The position numbers and the translations under genes are program-made. A stretch of DNA of 6,227 nt from Candidatus Eiseniibacteriota bacterium (lineage in GTDB: Bacteria > Eisenbacteria > RBG-16-71-46), in assembly GCA_023249815.1 (NCBI GenBank), contig JAHFBX010000184.1, positions 1 through 6,227 of the forward strand, in the 5' to 3' direction. A model generated the notes under the pieces. The model made no database searches and was not told where the DNA came from. It saw nothing but the letters and a program-made list of their open reading frames with translations. Each line of letters begins with the position of its first letter. The first letter of the stretch is position 1. This document shows, piece by piece, positions 1-5,367 of the stretch.

Positions 1-906
1 GTCGAGCTCTCTATGTACAACGGCATCCCGCACCTCGTCATGCCCGTCGTGACCGAGGCCAAGAAGGCGGCACGTGCCCTGCGCTGGGCCGTGGGCGAGA
101 TGGAGAAGCGCTACAAGCTCCTGGCGCAGGTCGGCGCGCGCAACATCAACACCTACAACGAGCGAGTCGCGGGCGGGAAGCTGCCACCGGCCGAGGGCGA
201 GGAGAAGCCGCCGGAGCGGCTGTCCTACGTCGTGGTGCTCGTGGACGAGTTCGCCGACCTGATGGTGCAGGTGCCGGGCGAGGTCGAGGAGCCGATCGCG
301 CGGCTGGCGCAGATGGCGCGCGCCGTGGGCATCCACCTGATCCTCGCCACGCAGCGCCCGAGCGTGGACGTCATCACCGGCGTCATCAAGGCCAACTTCC
401 CGAGTCGCATCGCCTTCAGGGTCGCGAGCAAAGTGGATTCCCGCACCGTGCTCGACATGAACGGGGCGGAGAACCTGCTCGGGCTGGGCGACATGCTGTT
501 CTTGCCCGCGGGCCGGGCCGAGCCGTCGCGCGTGCATGGCGCGTTCGTCTCGGAGGAGGAGGCCACGCGCGTCGTGGACTTCTGGCGCGCGAAGGCCGCC
601 GCATCCGCGACGCCGGCGGCGCCGCCGCTCGCGACGGACGTGAGCCTCGTGGAGGCGGACGAGGAAGGCGAGACCGGCGACGACTTCATGGATGACGAGC
701 TGATCCCCGAGGCCGCGCGGCTCGTGGTCATGCACCATCAGGGCAGCACGTCGCTGCTCCAGCGTCGGCTCAAGGTGGGCTACTCGCGCGCCGGCCGGCT
801 CATGGACCAGCTCGAGCAGCTGGGCGTCGTGGGACCGTTCAACGGCAGCAAGGCGCGCGACGTGCTCGTGGACCAGAACTGGCTCCAGCAGAAGGGCTTC
901 GAGTGA
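1..906 (+). CDS. ftsK: DNA translocase FtsK/SpoIIIE, C-terminal part (5' end outside window)
   Basis: This is the C-terminal 301 residues of an FtsK/SpoIIIE hexameric ATPase, which pumps chromosomal DNA across the division septum and, in many bacteria, activates XerCD recombination at dif. The frame is open from base 1 and begins VELSMYNGIPHL, an FtsK motor-core motif, so the ATG at base 13 is internal. Walker A and the N-terminal membrane segments would lie upstream. Visible parts, in residues from base 1: the Walker B strand VVVLVDEFADL (about 77-87), the conserved stretch around ATQRPSVDVITG (about 116-127), and the motor end GLGDMLFLPAG (about 161-171). An Ala/Pro and acidic linker follows (about 195-233). 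The C-terminal gamma winged-helix domain (about 234-295; GSTSLLQRRLKVGYSRAGRL) is the part that reads polar DNA motifs (KOPS/SRS) in characterised homologues. No damage is visible. The stop overlaps the rimO start by 4 bases. Family identity is near certain; FtsK versus SpoIIIE naming is convention. Confidence 0.96.
   Translation, partial: VELSMYNGIPHLVMPVVTEAKKAARALRWAVGEMEKRYKLLAQVGARNINTYNERVAGGKLPPAEGEEKPPERLSYVVVLVDEFADLMVQVPGEVEEPIARLAQMARAVGIHLILATQRPSVDVITGVIKANFPSRIAFRVASKVDSRTVLDMNGAENLLGLGDMLFLPAGRAEPSRVHGAFVSEEEATRVVDFWRAKAAASATPAAPPLATDVSLVEADEEGETGDDFMDDELIPEAARLVVMHHQGSTSLLQRRLKVGYSRAGRLMDQLEQLGVVGPFNGSKARDVLVDQNWLQQKGFE
890..896 (+). promoter_or_regulatory. Probable ribosome binding site for rimO
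   Basis: The purine run AGAAGGG, inside the end of ftsK, ends 6 bases before the GTG at 903. It is a partial Shine-Dalgarno match at good spacing, and it supports the GTG at 903 over the later in-frame TTG at 969. Confidence 0.5.
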
Positions 907-2342
907 CGGTCCAGCGCCGCTCCGAGACGCACCGCCACCCCCGACCCGCCGCGAGCCGGCGCGCGGCCTTGCCACCGGCGGCCCCGCCCGCGATCGCGTT
1001 CGTGACGCTTGGCTGTCCCAAGAACACGGTCGACAGCGAGCACATGCTGGGAGCGCTCGTGCGCGACGGCTTCCGCACGGTGGCAGACCCGGCGGAAGCC
1101 GATGTCGCCGTCATCAACACGTGCGCGTTCCTCCACAGCGCCGTGCGCGAATCCAAGGCGGCCATCGGCCAGCTCTGCGAGCTGCGCCGCCGCCGGCGGC
1201 TCCGCGGCCTCATCGTCACCGGCTGCCTGGCGCAGCGCGCGGGCGAGTCACTGCTCGAGGAGTTTCGCGAGGTGGACGCCGTGCTCGGGACCGGTCAGTG
1301 GCGCGAGGTCGTCGGCGCCGCCCGCCACCTGCTGGGGGGCCCACGCGAACGGATCGTCCGTCGCGAGGATCCGGGCGGCGCGCTCGACGCGGCGAGCCCG
1401 CGCGCGCTCTCGACACCGCGTCACATCGCCTACTTGAAGATCAGCGAGGGCTGCGATCATCGCTGCACGTTCTGCATCATCCCGCACCTGCGCGGTGACC
1501 AGCGGAGCAAGCCGCTGGACGCGGTCGTGCGCGAGGCGAGCGAGCTGGCCGCGCACGGCGTCCGCGAGCTGAACCTGATCGGCCAGGACACCACCGCGTG
1601 GGGCACGGACTTGCCCGGCGGGCTCGAGCTCGCGGACCTGCTGCAGGCACTCGACCAGGTGGAGGGGCTGACGTGGATCCGCGTCCAGTACACCTATCCG
1701 CGGCTCTGGAGCGAGCGCCTGATCGAGACCTGGGCCGGCGCCCGGCGCGTCGTGCCCTACGTGGACATGCCGCTCCAGCACATCGCCCAGGACCAGCTCC
1801 GGGGCATGGCCCGGGCCATGACCGAGCGCGACACGCGCGCCCTGGTGGCGCGGATCCGCGCGGGAATCCCGGGCGTGGCGTTCCGCACCAACTTCATCGT
1901 AGGGTTCCCTGGCGAAACGGCCGAACACTTCCAGACACTCCTCCGCTACATCGAGGAGGAGCCGTTCGAGAACGTGGTCGTGTTCACGTATGAGCGCGAG
2001 CCCGAGACGCCGTCGTTCGCGATGACGCCCCGGGTTCCGCTGAACGTGCGTCGGTCGCGCCGGGCCGCGCTCCTGGCGCGACAGCAGGTGCTGTCGCGCG
2101 AGCGCCTCGCGCGGCGGATCGGCGAGCCGCTCACGGTGATGATCGACGGACCCGCCGGGCGCGGCCAATGGGCCGCGCGCACGACGGGCTCGGCGTGGGA
2201 AGTGGATGGTGGCGTGGTCGTGGAGGGAACGGGGCTCTCGCCCGGGCAGCTGGTGTCGGTGCGCGTCACCGGCGCGGCCGCCTATGACCTGTTCGCACGC
2301 GTGGATCGGCCCGCCGATCCCGCGCTGAACATTCTCGGTTGA
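903..2342 (+). CDS. rimO: Ribosomal protein S12 methylthiotransferase RimO (radical SAM)
   Basis: RimO is a cytoplasmic iron-sulfur enzyme that adds a methylthio group to the beta carbon of a conserved aspartate of ribosomal protein S12 (Asp88/89 in E. coli numbering). The 479-residue frame has the three family domains in order. The N-terminal MTTase domain begins TLGCPKNTVDSEH; its cluster cysteines are C38, C74 (INTCAF) and C108 (VTGCLAQR). The radical SAM domain carries C184-x3-C188-x2-C191 (EGCDHRCTFCIIPHLRG), then MPLQHI and IVGFPGET (from residue 332). A TRAM domain lies at about 407-470. GCPKN rather than GCQMN, and the C-terminal AYDLFARV, favour RimO over the tRNA enzymes MiaB and MtaB. 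The GTG start overlaps the ftsK stop (GTGA) and has a purine-rich site upstream. It gives an Arg/Pro/Ala-rich leader of about 30 residues before the first strand; a TTG at 969 would remove 22 of them. All expected cysteines are present. Confidence 0.95.
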   Translation: MTVQRRSETHRHPRPAASRRAALPPAAPPAIAFVTLGCPKNTVDSEHMLGALVRDGFRTVADPAEADVAVINTCAFLHSAVRESKAAIGQLCELRRRRRLRGLIVTGCLAQRAGESLLEEFREVDAVLGTGQWREVVGAARHLLGGPRERIVRREDPGGALDAASPRALSTPRHIAYLKISEGCDHRCTFCIIPHLRGDQRSKPLDAVVREASELAAHGVRELNLIGQDTTAWGTDLPGGLELADLLQALDQVEGLTWIRVQYTYPRLWSERLIETWAGARRVVPYVDMPLQHIAQDQLRGMARAMTERDTRALVARIRAGIPGVAFRTNFIVGFPGETAEHFQTLLRYIEEEPFENVVVFTYEREPETPSFAMTPRVPLNVRRSRRAALLARQQVLSRERLARRIGEPLTVMIDGPAGRGQWAARTTGSAWEVDGGVVVEGTGLSPGQLVSVRVTGAAAYDLFARVDRPADPALNILG

Positions 2343-2343
2343 A

Positions 2344-2348
2344 AGAGG
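2344..2348 (+). promoter_or_regulatory. Ribosome binding site of the exported-protein gene
   Basis: AGAGG lies directly after the rimO stop and 8 bases before the ATG at 2357. It decides that start: the frame could be extended to a TTG at 2339, but that would add six residues (MKEVHR) encoded through this site. Confidence 0.7.
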
Positions 2349-2356
2349 TCCACAGG

Positions 2357-3112
2357 ATGCGATCCAGCAAGTTGGCCGCGGCCCTGGCGGCGGTGGCGCT
2401 CGTGGCGCTCGCGCCGCCGTCGCAGGCCAAGAAGTTCCGCTACGCCAGCGGCCCCAAGCCGCCCGAAGATTCGACGCTGGCGGTGGCGAACTCCTACCTC
2501 GAGCCGGTCGTGCGCTCGCGTGGGCCGCGCGTGCCCTACACGAACCTGCAGCTCACGCAGTTCGTGGCCGACACGGCGGTGGCACGCGCGCTCGCCACGG
2601 CCGTCGTGGACTCCGGCACGCACGCCGTGCTGGCCCCGGCCCGCGAGCATCCGCTCAACTTCGTGCTCGAGCACGCGATGCTGAAGGCGCTGTCGCGCCG
2701 CGGCGTGGACGTGACCGTGCGGCACGCGCCGATCCCGGACGACAGCTTGAAGCACCTGTTCGGCCGTCCCGGCGACCCGGTCGTGGAGTACACGCTCGGC
2801 TCGGCCAAGGTGACGTACCTACGTTTCGTGGGCTTCCTGCCGGGCCGGGTGAAGATCGAACGCCAGTCGCTCGTGACCGGCAGCATCGGCATGCGCGATC
2901 CGAACACCTCGCGCGTGCTGTGGACCGGCGATGTCGGCCAGAACTTCGTGGACCGCTTCGCGCGCAGCCAGGTGCCGCTGGTGGAGGAGGAGCGCTACCC
3001 CGACCTCAAGTCGGAGTTGCCCGATCGGAACGTGGACAAGGTGCTGGAGCCGGTCATCGTGGTCGCGGTGGTGGGCGGCCTCGTGGCATTGTTCTTCCAG
3101 AACCGTCCGTGA
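2357..3112 (+). CDS. Unrecognised exported protein with signal peptide and C-terminal membrane anchor
   Basis: I do not recognise a named family for this 251-residue protein. The ATG is chosen because AGAGG lies 8 bases upstream and a clean signal peptide follows: basic start MRSSK, hydrophobic core to about residue 19, probable cleavage after SQA (residue 24). The mature part (25-230) reads as a mixed alpha/beta soluble domain. Helical stretches at about 70-90 and 100-115 are followed by a strand-like VDVTVRH. The segment SLVTGSIGMRDPNTSRVLWTG (171-191) looks like the 'x-D-x-x-T-x-x-V-L-W' strand pair of CsgG/LpoB/FlgO-type envelope domains, which is an inference from pattern alone. Residues 231-247 (EPVIVVAVVGGLVALFF) form one hydrophobic helix ending in QNRP, so the domain is probably periplasmic and tethered to the inner membrane by its tail. 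There is no lipobox. The gene lies 14 bases after rimO and 44 bases before a BamD-like lipoprotein gene, suggesting an envelope role. It is a real gene by ribosome site, composition and architecture; its function is unknown. Confidence 0.85.
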   Translation: MRSSKLAAALAAVALVALAPPSQAKKFRYASGPKPPEDSTLAVANSYLEPVVRSRGPRVPYTNLQLTQFVADTAVARALATAVVDSGTHAVLAPAREHPLNFVLEHAMLKALSRRGVDVTVRHAPIPDDSLKHLFGRPGDPVVEYTLGSAKVTYLRFVGFLPGRVKIERQSLVTGSIGMRDPNTSRVLWTGDVGQNFVDRFARSQVPLVEEERYPDLKSELPDRNVDKVLEPVIVVAVVGGLVALFFQNRP

Positions 3113-3145
3113 CCGCGCGGCTCGCGCCGTCCCCGGCTCCCCATC

Positions 3146-3151
3146 GAAAGG
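3146..3151 (+). promoter_or_regulatory. Ribosome binding site of the BamD-like lipoprotein gene
   Basis: GAAAGG ends 5 bases before the ATG at 3157. It fixes this start and rules out the longer frame that opens at 2920 inside the preceding gene. The rest of the 44-base gap (3113-3156) shows no hairpin or promoter that I can recognise. Confidence 0.6.
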
Positions 3152-3156
3152 CTCCC

Positions 3157-4011
3157 ATGAACAAGCTCCCACTCGGAGCTCGCTTGACGCTGCGCCTGAG
3201 CGCAATCGCGTCGTTGCTGGCGCTGCTTGCCGGTTGTGGCGCCTCGGTGCTGCCCCAGGTCCACGACGAACGCGGCCGCCTGGACCTCGCGCGCCGACTG
3301 TACGAGAAGGGGGACTACGCGCTCGCGATCGAGTCGCTGTCGCCGTACTCGACCTCGGGCAGTGGCTCGGCGAACGTCGACGAGGCCGTCTACCTGCTCG
3401 GACTTTGCCGCCTCAAGTCCAAGGACTTCCCGGCGGCGCAGGCCGACTTCGAGCGGGTCGTGCGCGACTATCCCGAGAGCGATTCGGCGCCAGCCGCCTC
3501 GTTCAGAGTCGGCGAGGCGATGTGGGGGCAGTCGCGTGGGCCGGACTTCGACCAGGAGTTCACGTTGAAGGCATTGGACCAGTGGATGGCGTTCCGCCGT
3601 GACCATCCCGGGCACTGGCTCGCGGACGAGGCGACGCGGCGCATCTCGCGGGCGCGCACGCGGCTCGCGACCAAGCTCTACAAGACGGGCTCGCTCTACG
3701 TGAAGCTCCAGGAGTACCAGCCCGCTCGGAACTACTTCTTGAACGTGCTCACGGAGTACTCGGAGACGCCGCTCTACGGTGACGCGCTCATCGGCTGGGC
3801 CGTGGCGAGCGCGCGGCTCGGCGAGCGGGACACCGCGCTGGTCGTGCTGCGCGACCTGGAGCGCGAGTTCTCCGGTCAGCCGCTCGGCGTCAAAGCGGCT
3901 CGCACACGCTCGGACGTGCAGAAGTGGCAGCCGCCGAAGAAGGCGGTTCGGCGCCGCACCATCCCGAACGAGCCCGCGCCCGCGGGAACGCCCACCGGCA
4001 GCCTGCCGTGA
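3157..4011 (+). CDS. bamD: BamD/YfiO-like outer-membrane TPR lipoprotein
   Basis: This is a 284-residue lipoprotein of the BamD (YfiO, formerly ComL) type. In characterised diderms BamD is an essential partner of BamA in the complex that folds beta-barrel proteins into the outer membrane. The N-terminus is a lipoprotein signal (basic MNKLPLGARLTLR, hydrophobic stretch, lipobox LLAGC), with acylated Cys27. The residue after it is Gly, so there is no Asp+2 inner-membrane retention signal of the E. coli kind. TPR-like helical pairs follow: 41-62 (ARRLYEKGDYALAIESL), 76-106 (AVYLLGLCRLKSKDFPAAQADF), 113-150 (ending ALDQWMAFRRDHP), 166-202 (RLATKLYKTGSLYVKLQEYQPA) and 208-240. The central helices around KALDQWMAFRRDHP and the fourth pair fit BamD better than generic TPR proteins. 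The tail from about 258 is Pro/Lys/Arg-rich and probably disordered; the protein is somewhat longer than E. coli BamD (about 245). Its stop overlaps the nadD start. An alternative is another YbgF- or YfiO-like TPR lipoprotein outside the Bam complex. Confidence 0.83.
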   Translation: MNKLPLGARLTLRLSAIASLLALLAGCGASVLPQVHDERGRLDLARRLYEKGDYALAIESLSPYSTSGSGSANVDEAVYLLGLCRLKSKDFPAAQADFERVVRDYPESDSAPAASFRVGEAMWGQSRGPDFDQEFTLKALDQWMAFRRDHPGHWLADEATRRISRARTRLATKLYKTGSLYVKLQEYQPARNYFLNVLTEYSETPLYGDALIGWAVASARLGERDTALVVLRDLEREFSGQPLGVKAARTRSDVQKWQPPKKAVRRRTIPNEPAPAGTPTGSLP

Positions 4012-4637
4012 CGCGAGCGTCTGCGCGCCGTACGCGGCGCGTCGGCGTGTTCGGCGGCACGTTCGATCCGCCACACTTCGGTCACCTGGCGCTCGCGGAG
4101 TGGGCGCGCGCGGAACTCCGGCTGGACCGCGTGCTGTTCGTTCCGGCCGGGATCCCGCCCCACAAGCGCGGTACCGCGCGGTCGAGCGCGGCGCACCGCC
4201 TCGCCATGACGCGGCTCGCCGTTCGCGGGAATCCCGCGTTTCGGGTTTCGGACGAGGAAGCGAAGCGGCTTGGGCCCTCGTGGACGGCGGACACCGTGCG
4301 CACGCTCGCCGCGAAACACCCCGGCGCCCGACTCCACCTTTTGATGGGGCAGGACATGTACGCCACGTTCGACACCTGGCGTGAGCCCGGCGAGATCGCG
4401 CGCCTCGCGGTGCTCGCAGTGGCGCTTCGGCCCGGCACGCCAGCGCCCAGGCGCTCGCGCTGGGCCGCGCGCGGGCTCGGCGTCGTCACGCTCGCGAATC
4501 CGGGGTTCGAACTGTCCTCGAGCGCGCTGCGATCCCGCGCGAGGCGCGGGCTCTCGCTTCGCTACCTCGTGCCGGACGCTGTCGCGCGCTACGTCTCGCG
4601 CCACGCGCTCTACGGTGCGCCGCGGGGCCGATCGTGA
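4008..4637 (+). CDS. nadD: Nicotinate-nucleotide adenylyltransferase NadD
   Basis: NadD transfers AMP from ATP to nicotinate mononucleotide, giving deamido-NAD, the penultimate step of NAD synthesis in the cytoplasm. The 209-residue protein has the nucleotidyltransferase signature GGTFDPPHFGH at 16-26 (the HxGH-type ATP site, H23 and H26) and VPAGIPPHK at 45-53. NadD-specific PSWTADTVRTL is at 90-100, GQDMYATFDTW at 114-124, and the second ATP motif LSSSALR (ISSSxIR type) at 169-175. The end ARYVSRHALYG matches the family C-terminus, and the length is normal. The GTG at 4008 is chosen because it overlaps the stop of the upstream gene (GTGA) and leaves only about 11 residues before the first strand. 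The frame stays open upstream to 3924, but that part lies inside the lipoprotein gene. There is no clear Shine-Dalgarno, so translational coupling is likely. The rsfS gene that often follows nadD is absent. Confidence 0.94.
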   Translation: MTRASARRTRRVGVFGGTFDPPHFGHLALAEWARAELRLDRVLFVPAGIPPHKRGTARSSAAHRLAMTRLAVRGNPAFRVSDEEAKRLGPSWTADTVRTLAAKHPGARLHLLMGQDMYATFDTWREPGEIARLAVLAVALRPGTPAPRRSRWAARGLGVVTLANPGFELSSSALRSRARRGLSLRYLVPDAVARYVSRHALYGAPRGRS

Positions 4638-5359
4638 GTTACCGGGCGCGCGAGTTCTGGGAGGAGCGGCTGACCGAGCAGTTCGATCTCCGTGGCACGG
4701 GTGAGACGGGGCTGTCGCTGGAATACAATCGCGCCTGCTACACGCTCCGTGCCGAGGTGCTCCAGTCGAGCCTCGCCCGCGCCGGCATGCTGTCGATCGG
4801 TCGCAGGGTGCTCGACGTGGGTTGCGGCACGGGCTACTGGACCGATTTCTACGTGTCACGCGGCGCGATCTACACCGGTGTGGACATCGCGCAGGTGAGC
4901 GTCGACCGCTTGGCGAAGCGCTATCCCGACCATCGATTCGTTCGCGCCGACGTGAGCGAGGCGGTGCCCGGAGGACCGTACGACGTGATCAACGTGTTCG
5001 ACGTGCTCTACCACATCACCGACGACGTGCGCTGGGAAGCGGCGCTCCGCAACCTCGCGCAGTCGCTCGCGCGAGGCGGCGTGCTGCTCGTGACCGACGT
5101 GTTCTCCGACCGCGGCCGGCTCGCCGAGCACAACGTCATGAGGCCGCTGTCACGCTACCTGGATGTGATGGAGGTGCTGGGCCTGAAGCGCGAGCAGCTC
5201 GTGCCCACGCACGTCCTGCTCAACCGTCACCTCGGGGCCTGGCGGTTCCTGAACCGCTGGCCGAGGGTCCTGCTCGCGGCCGACCGCCTGCTCCTCGCTT
5301 GCGGACTCGGCCACGACTCCGCCGCGAACAAACTGCTGGTCTGCCGGCGACCCGCCTGA
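4634..5359 (+). CDS. Class I SAM-dependent methyltransferase, substrate unknown
   Basis: This is a 241-residue Rossmann-fold methyltransferase. Motif I is VLDVGCGTGYWTD (59-71), the SAM glycine loop. The acidic end of strand 2 is GVDI (82-85). Motif II is FVRADVSE (102-109), followed by YDVINVFDVLYHITDD (116-131) and the strand/loop GGVLLVTDVF, as in the Methyltransf_11/23/25 groups. The N-terminus (REFWEERLTEQFDLRGTGET, then a YNRACYTLRAEVL helix) resembles stand-alone methyltransferases often found in polysaccharide or lipid gene sets; that resemblance is from memory and does not identify a substrate. The C-terminal region (about 145-241) has conserved-looking MRPLSRYLDVMEVLGL and a hydrophobic helix around VLLAADRLLLACGL. 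That helix is more likely a lid or cap element than a membrane segment. GTG is chosen as the start because it overlaps the nadD stop by 4 bases; a weak GGGG lies 6 bases before it. SAM-binding function is secure; the target (small molecule, lipid, sugar or protein) is not. Confidence 0.88.
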   Translation: MSYRAREFWEERLTEQFDLRGTGETGLSLEYNRACYTLRAEVLQSSLARAGMLSIGRRVLDVGCGTGYWTDFYVSRGAIYTGVDIAQVSVDRLAKRYPDHRFVRADVSEAVPGGPYDVINVFDVLYHITDDVRWEAALRNLAQSLARGGVLLVTDVFSDRGRLAEHNVMRPLSRYLDVMEVLGLKREQLVPTHVLLNRHLGAWRFLNRWPRVLLAADRLLLACGLGHDSAANKLLVCRRPA

Positions 5360-5367
5360 GCGACGCC

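Noticed and set aside
1248..2168. Antisense open frame (306 codons) opposite rimO
   Set aside because: It is opposite conserved RimO domains and its residue composition reflects reversed GC-rich codons; no domain is visible.
2159..2178. Perfect GC-rich inverted repeat (8-base arms, 4-base loop) in rimO
   Set aside because: It lies inside the TRAM-domain coding region with no T tract after it. In such GC-rich sequence, short perfect stems are expected by chance, so I do not call it a terminator or regulatory hairpin.
2920..3156. Upstream extension of the lipoprotein frame into the preceding gene
   Set aside because: It would overlap the exported-protein gene by almost 200 bases and bury the lipoprotein signal peptide. 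The ATG at 3157 has a ribosome binding site and a proper N-terminus.
3113..3156. Possible promoter or terminator in the largest intergenic gap
   Set aside because: The 44 bases contain a ribosome binding site but no convincing -35/-10 pair, no stem-loop and no T run.
3924..4007. Upstream extension of the nadD frame
   Set aside because: It overlaps the lipoprotein tail out of frame and gives a non-conserved leader; the GTG at 4008, overlapping the upstream stop, fits the pattern of the other junctions.
2995..4074. Long antisense open frame (359 codons)
   Set aside because: It lies opposite the 3' end of the exported-protein gene and the whole lipoprotein gene. Its composition is Arg/Ala/His-rich without recognisable motifs, which is the usual shadow of GC-rich codons.
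4534..4550. Inverted repeat with 7-base arms and 3-base loop near the end of nadD
   Set aside because: It is within the conserved coding region just after the second ATP motif, with no T run and translation continuing through it; most likely a by-product of Arg/Ala codon use.
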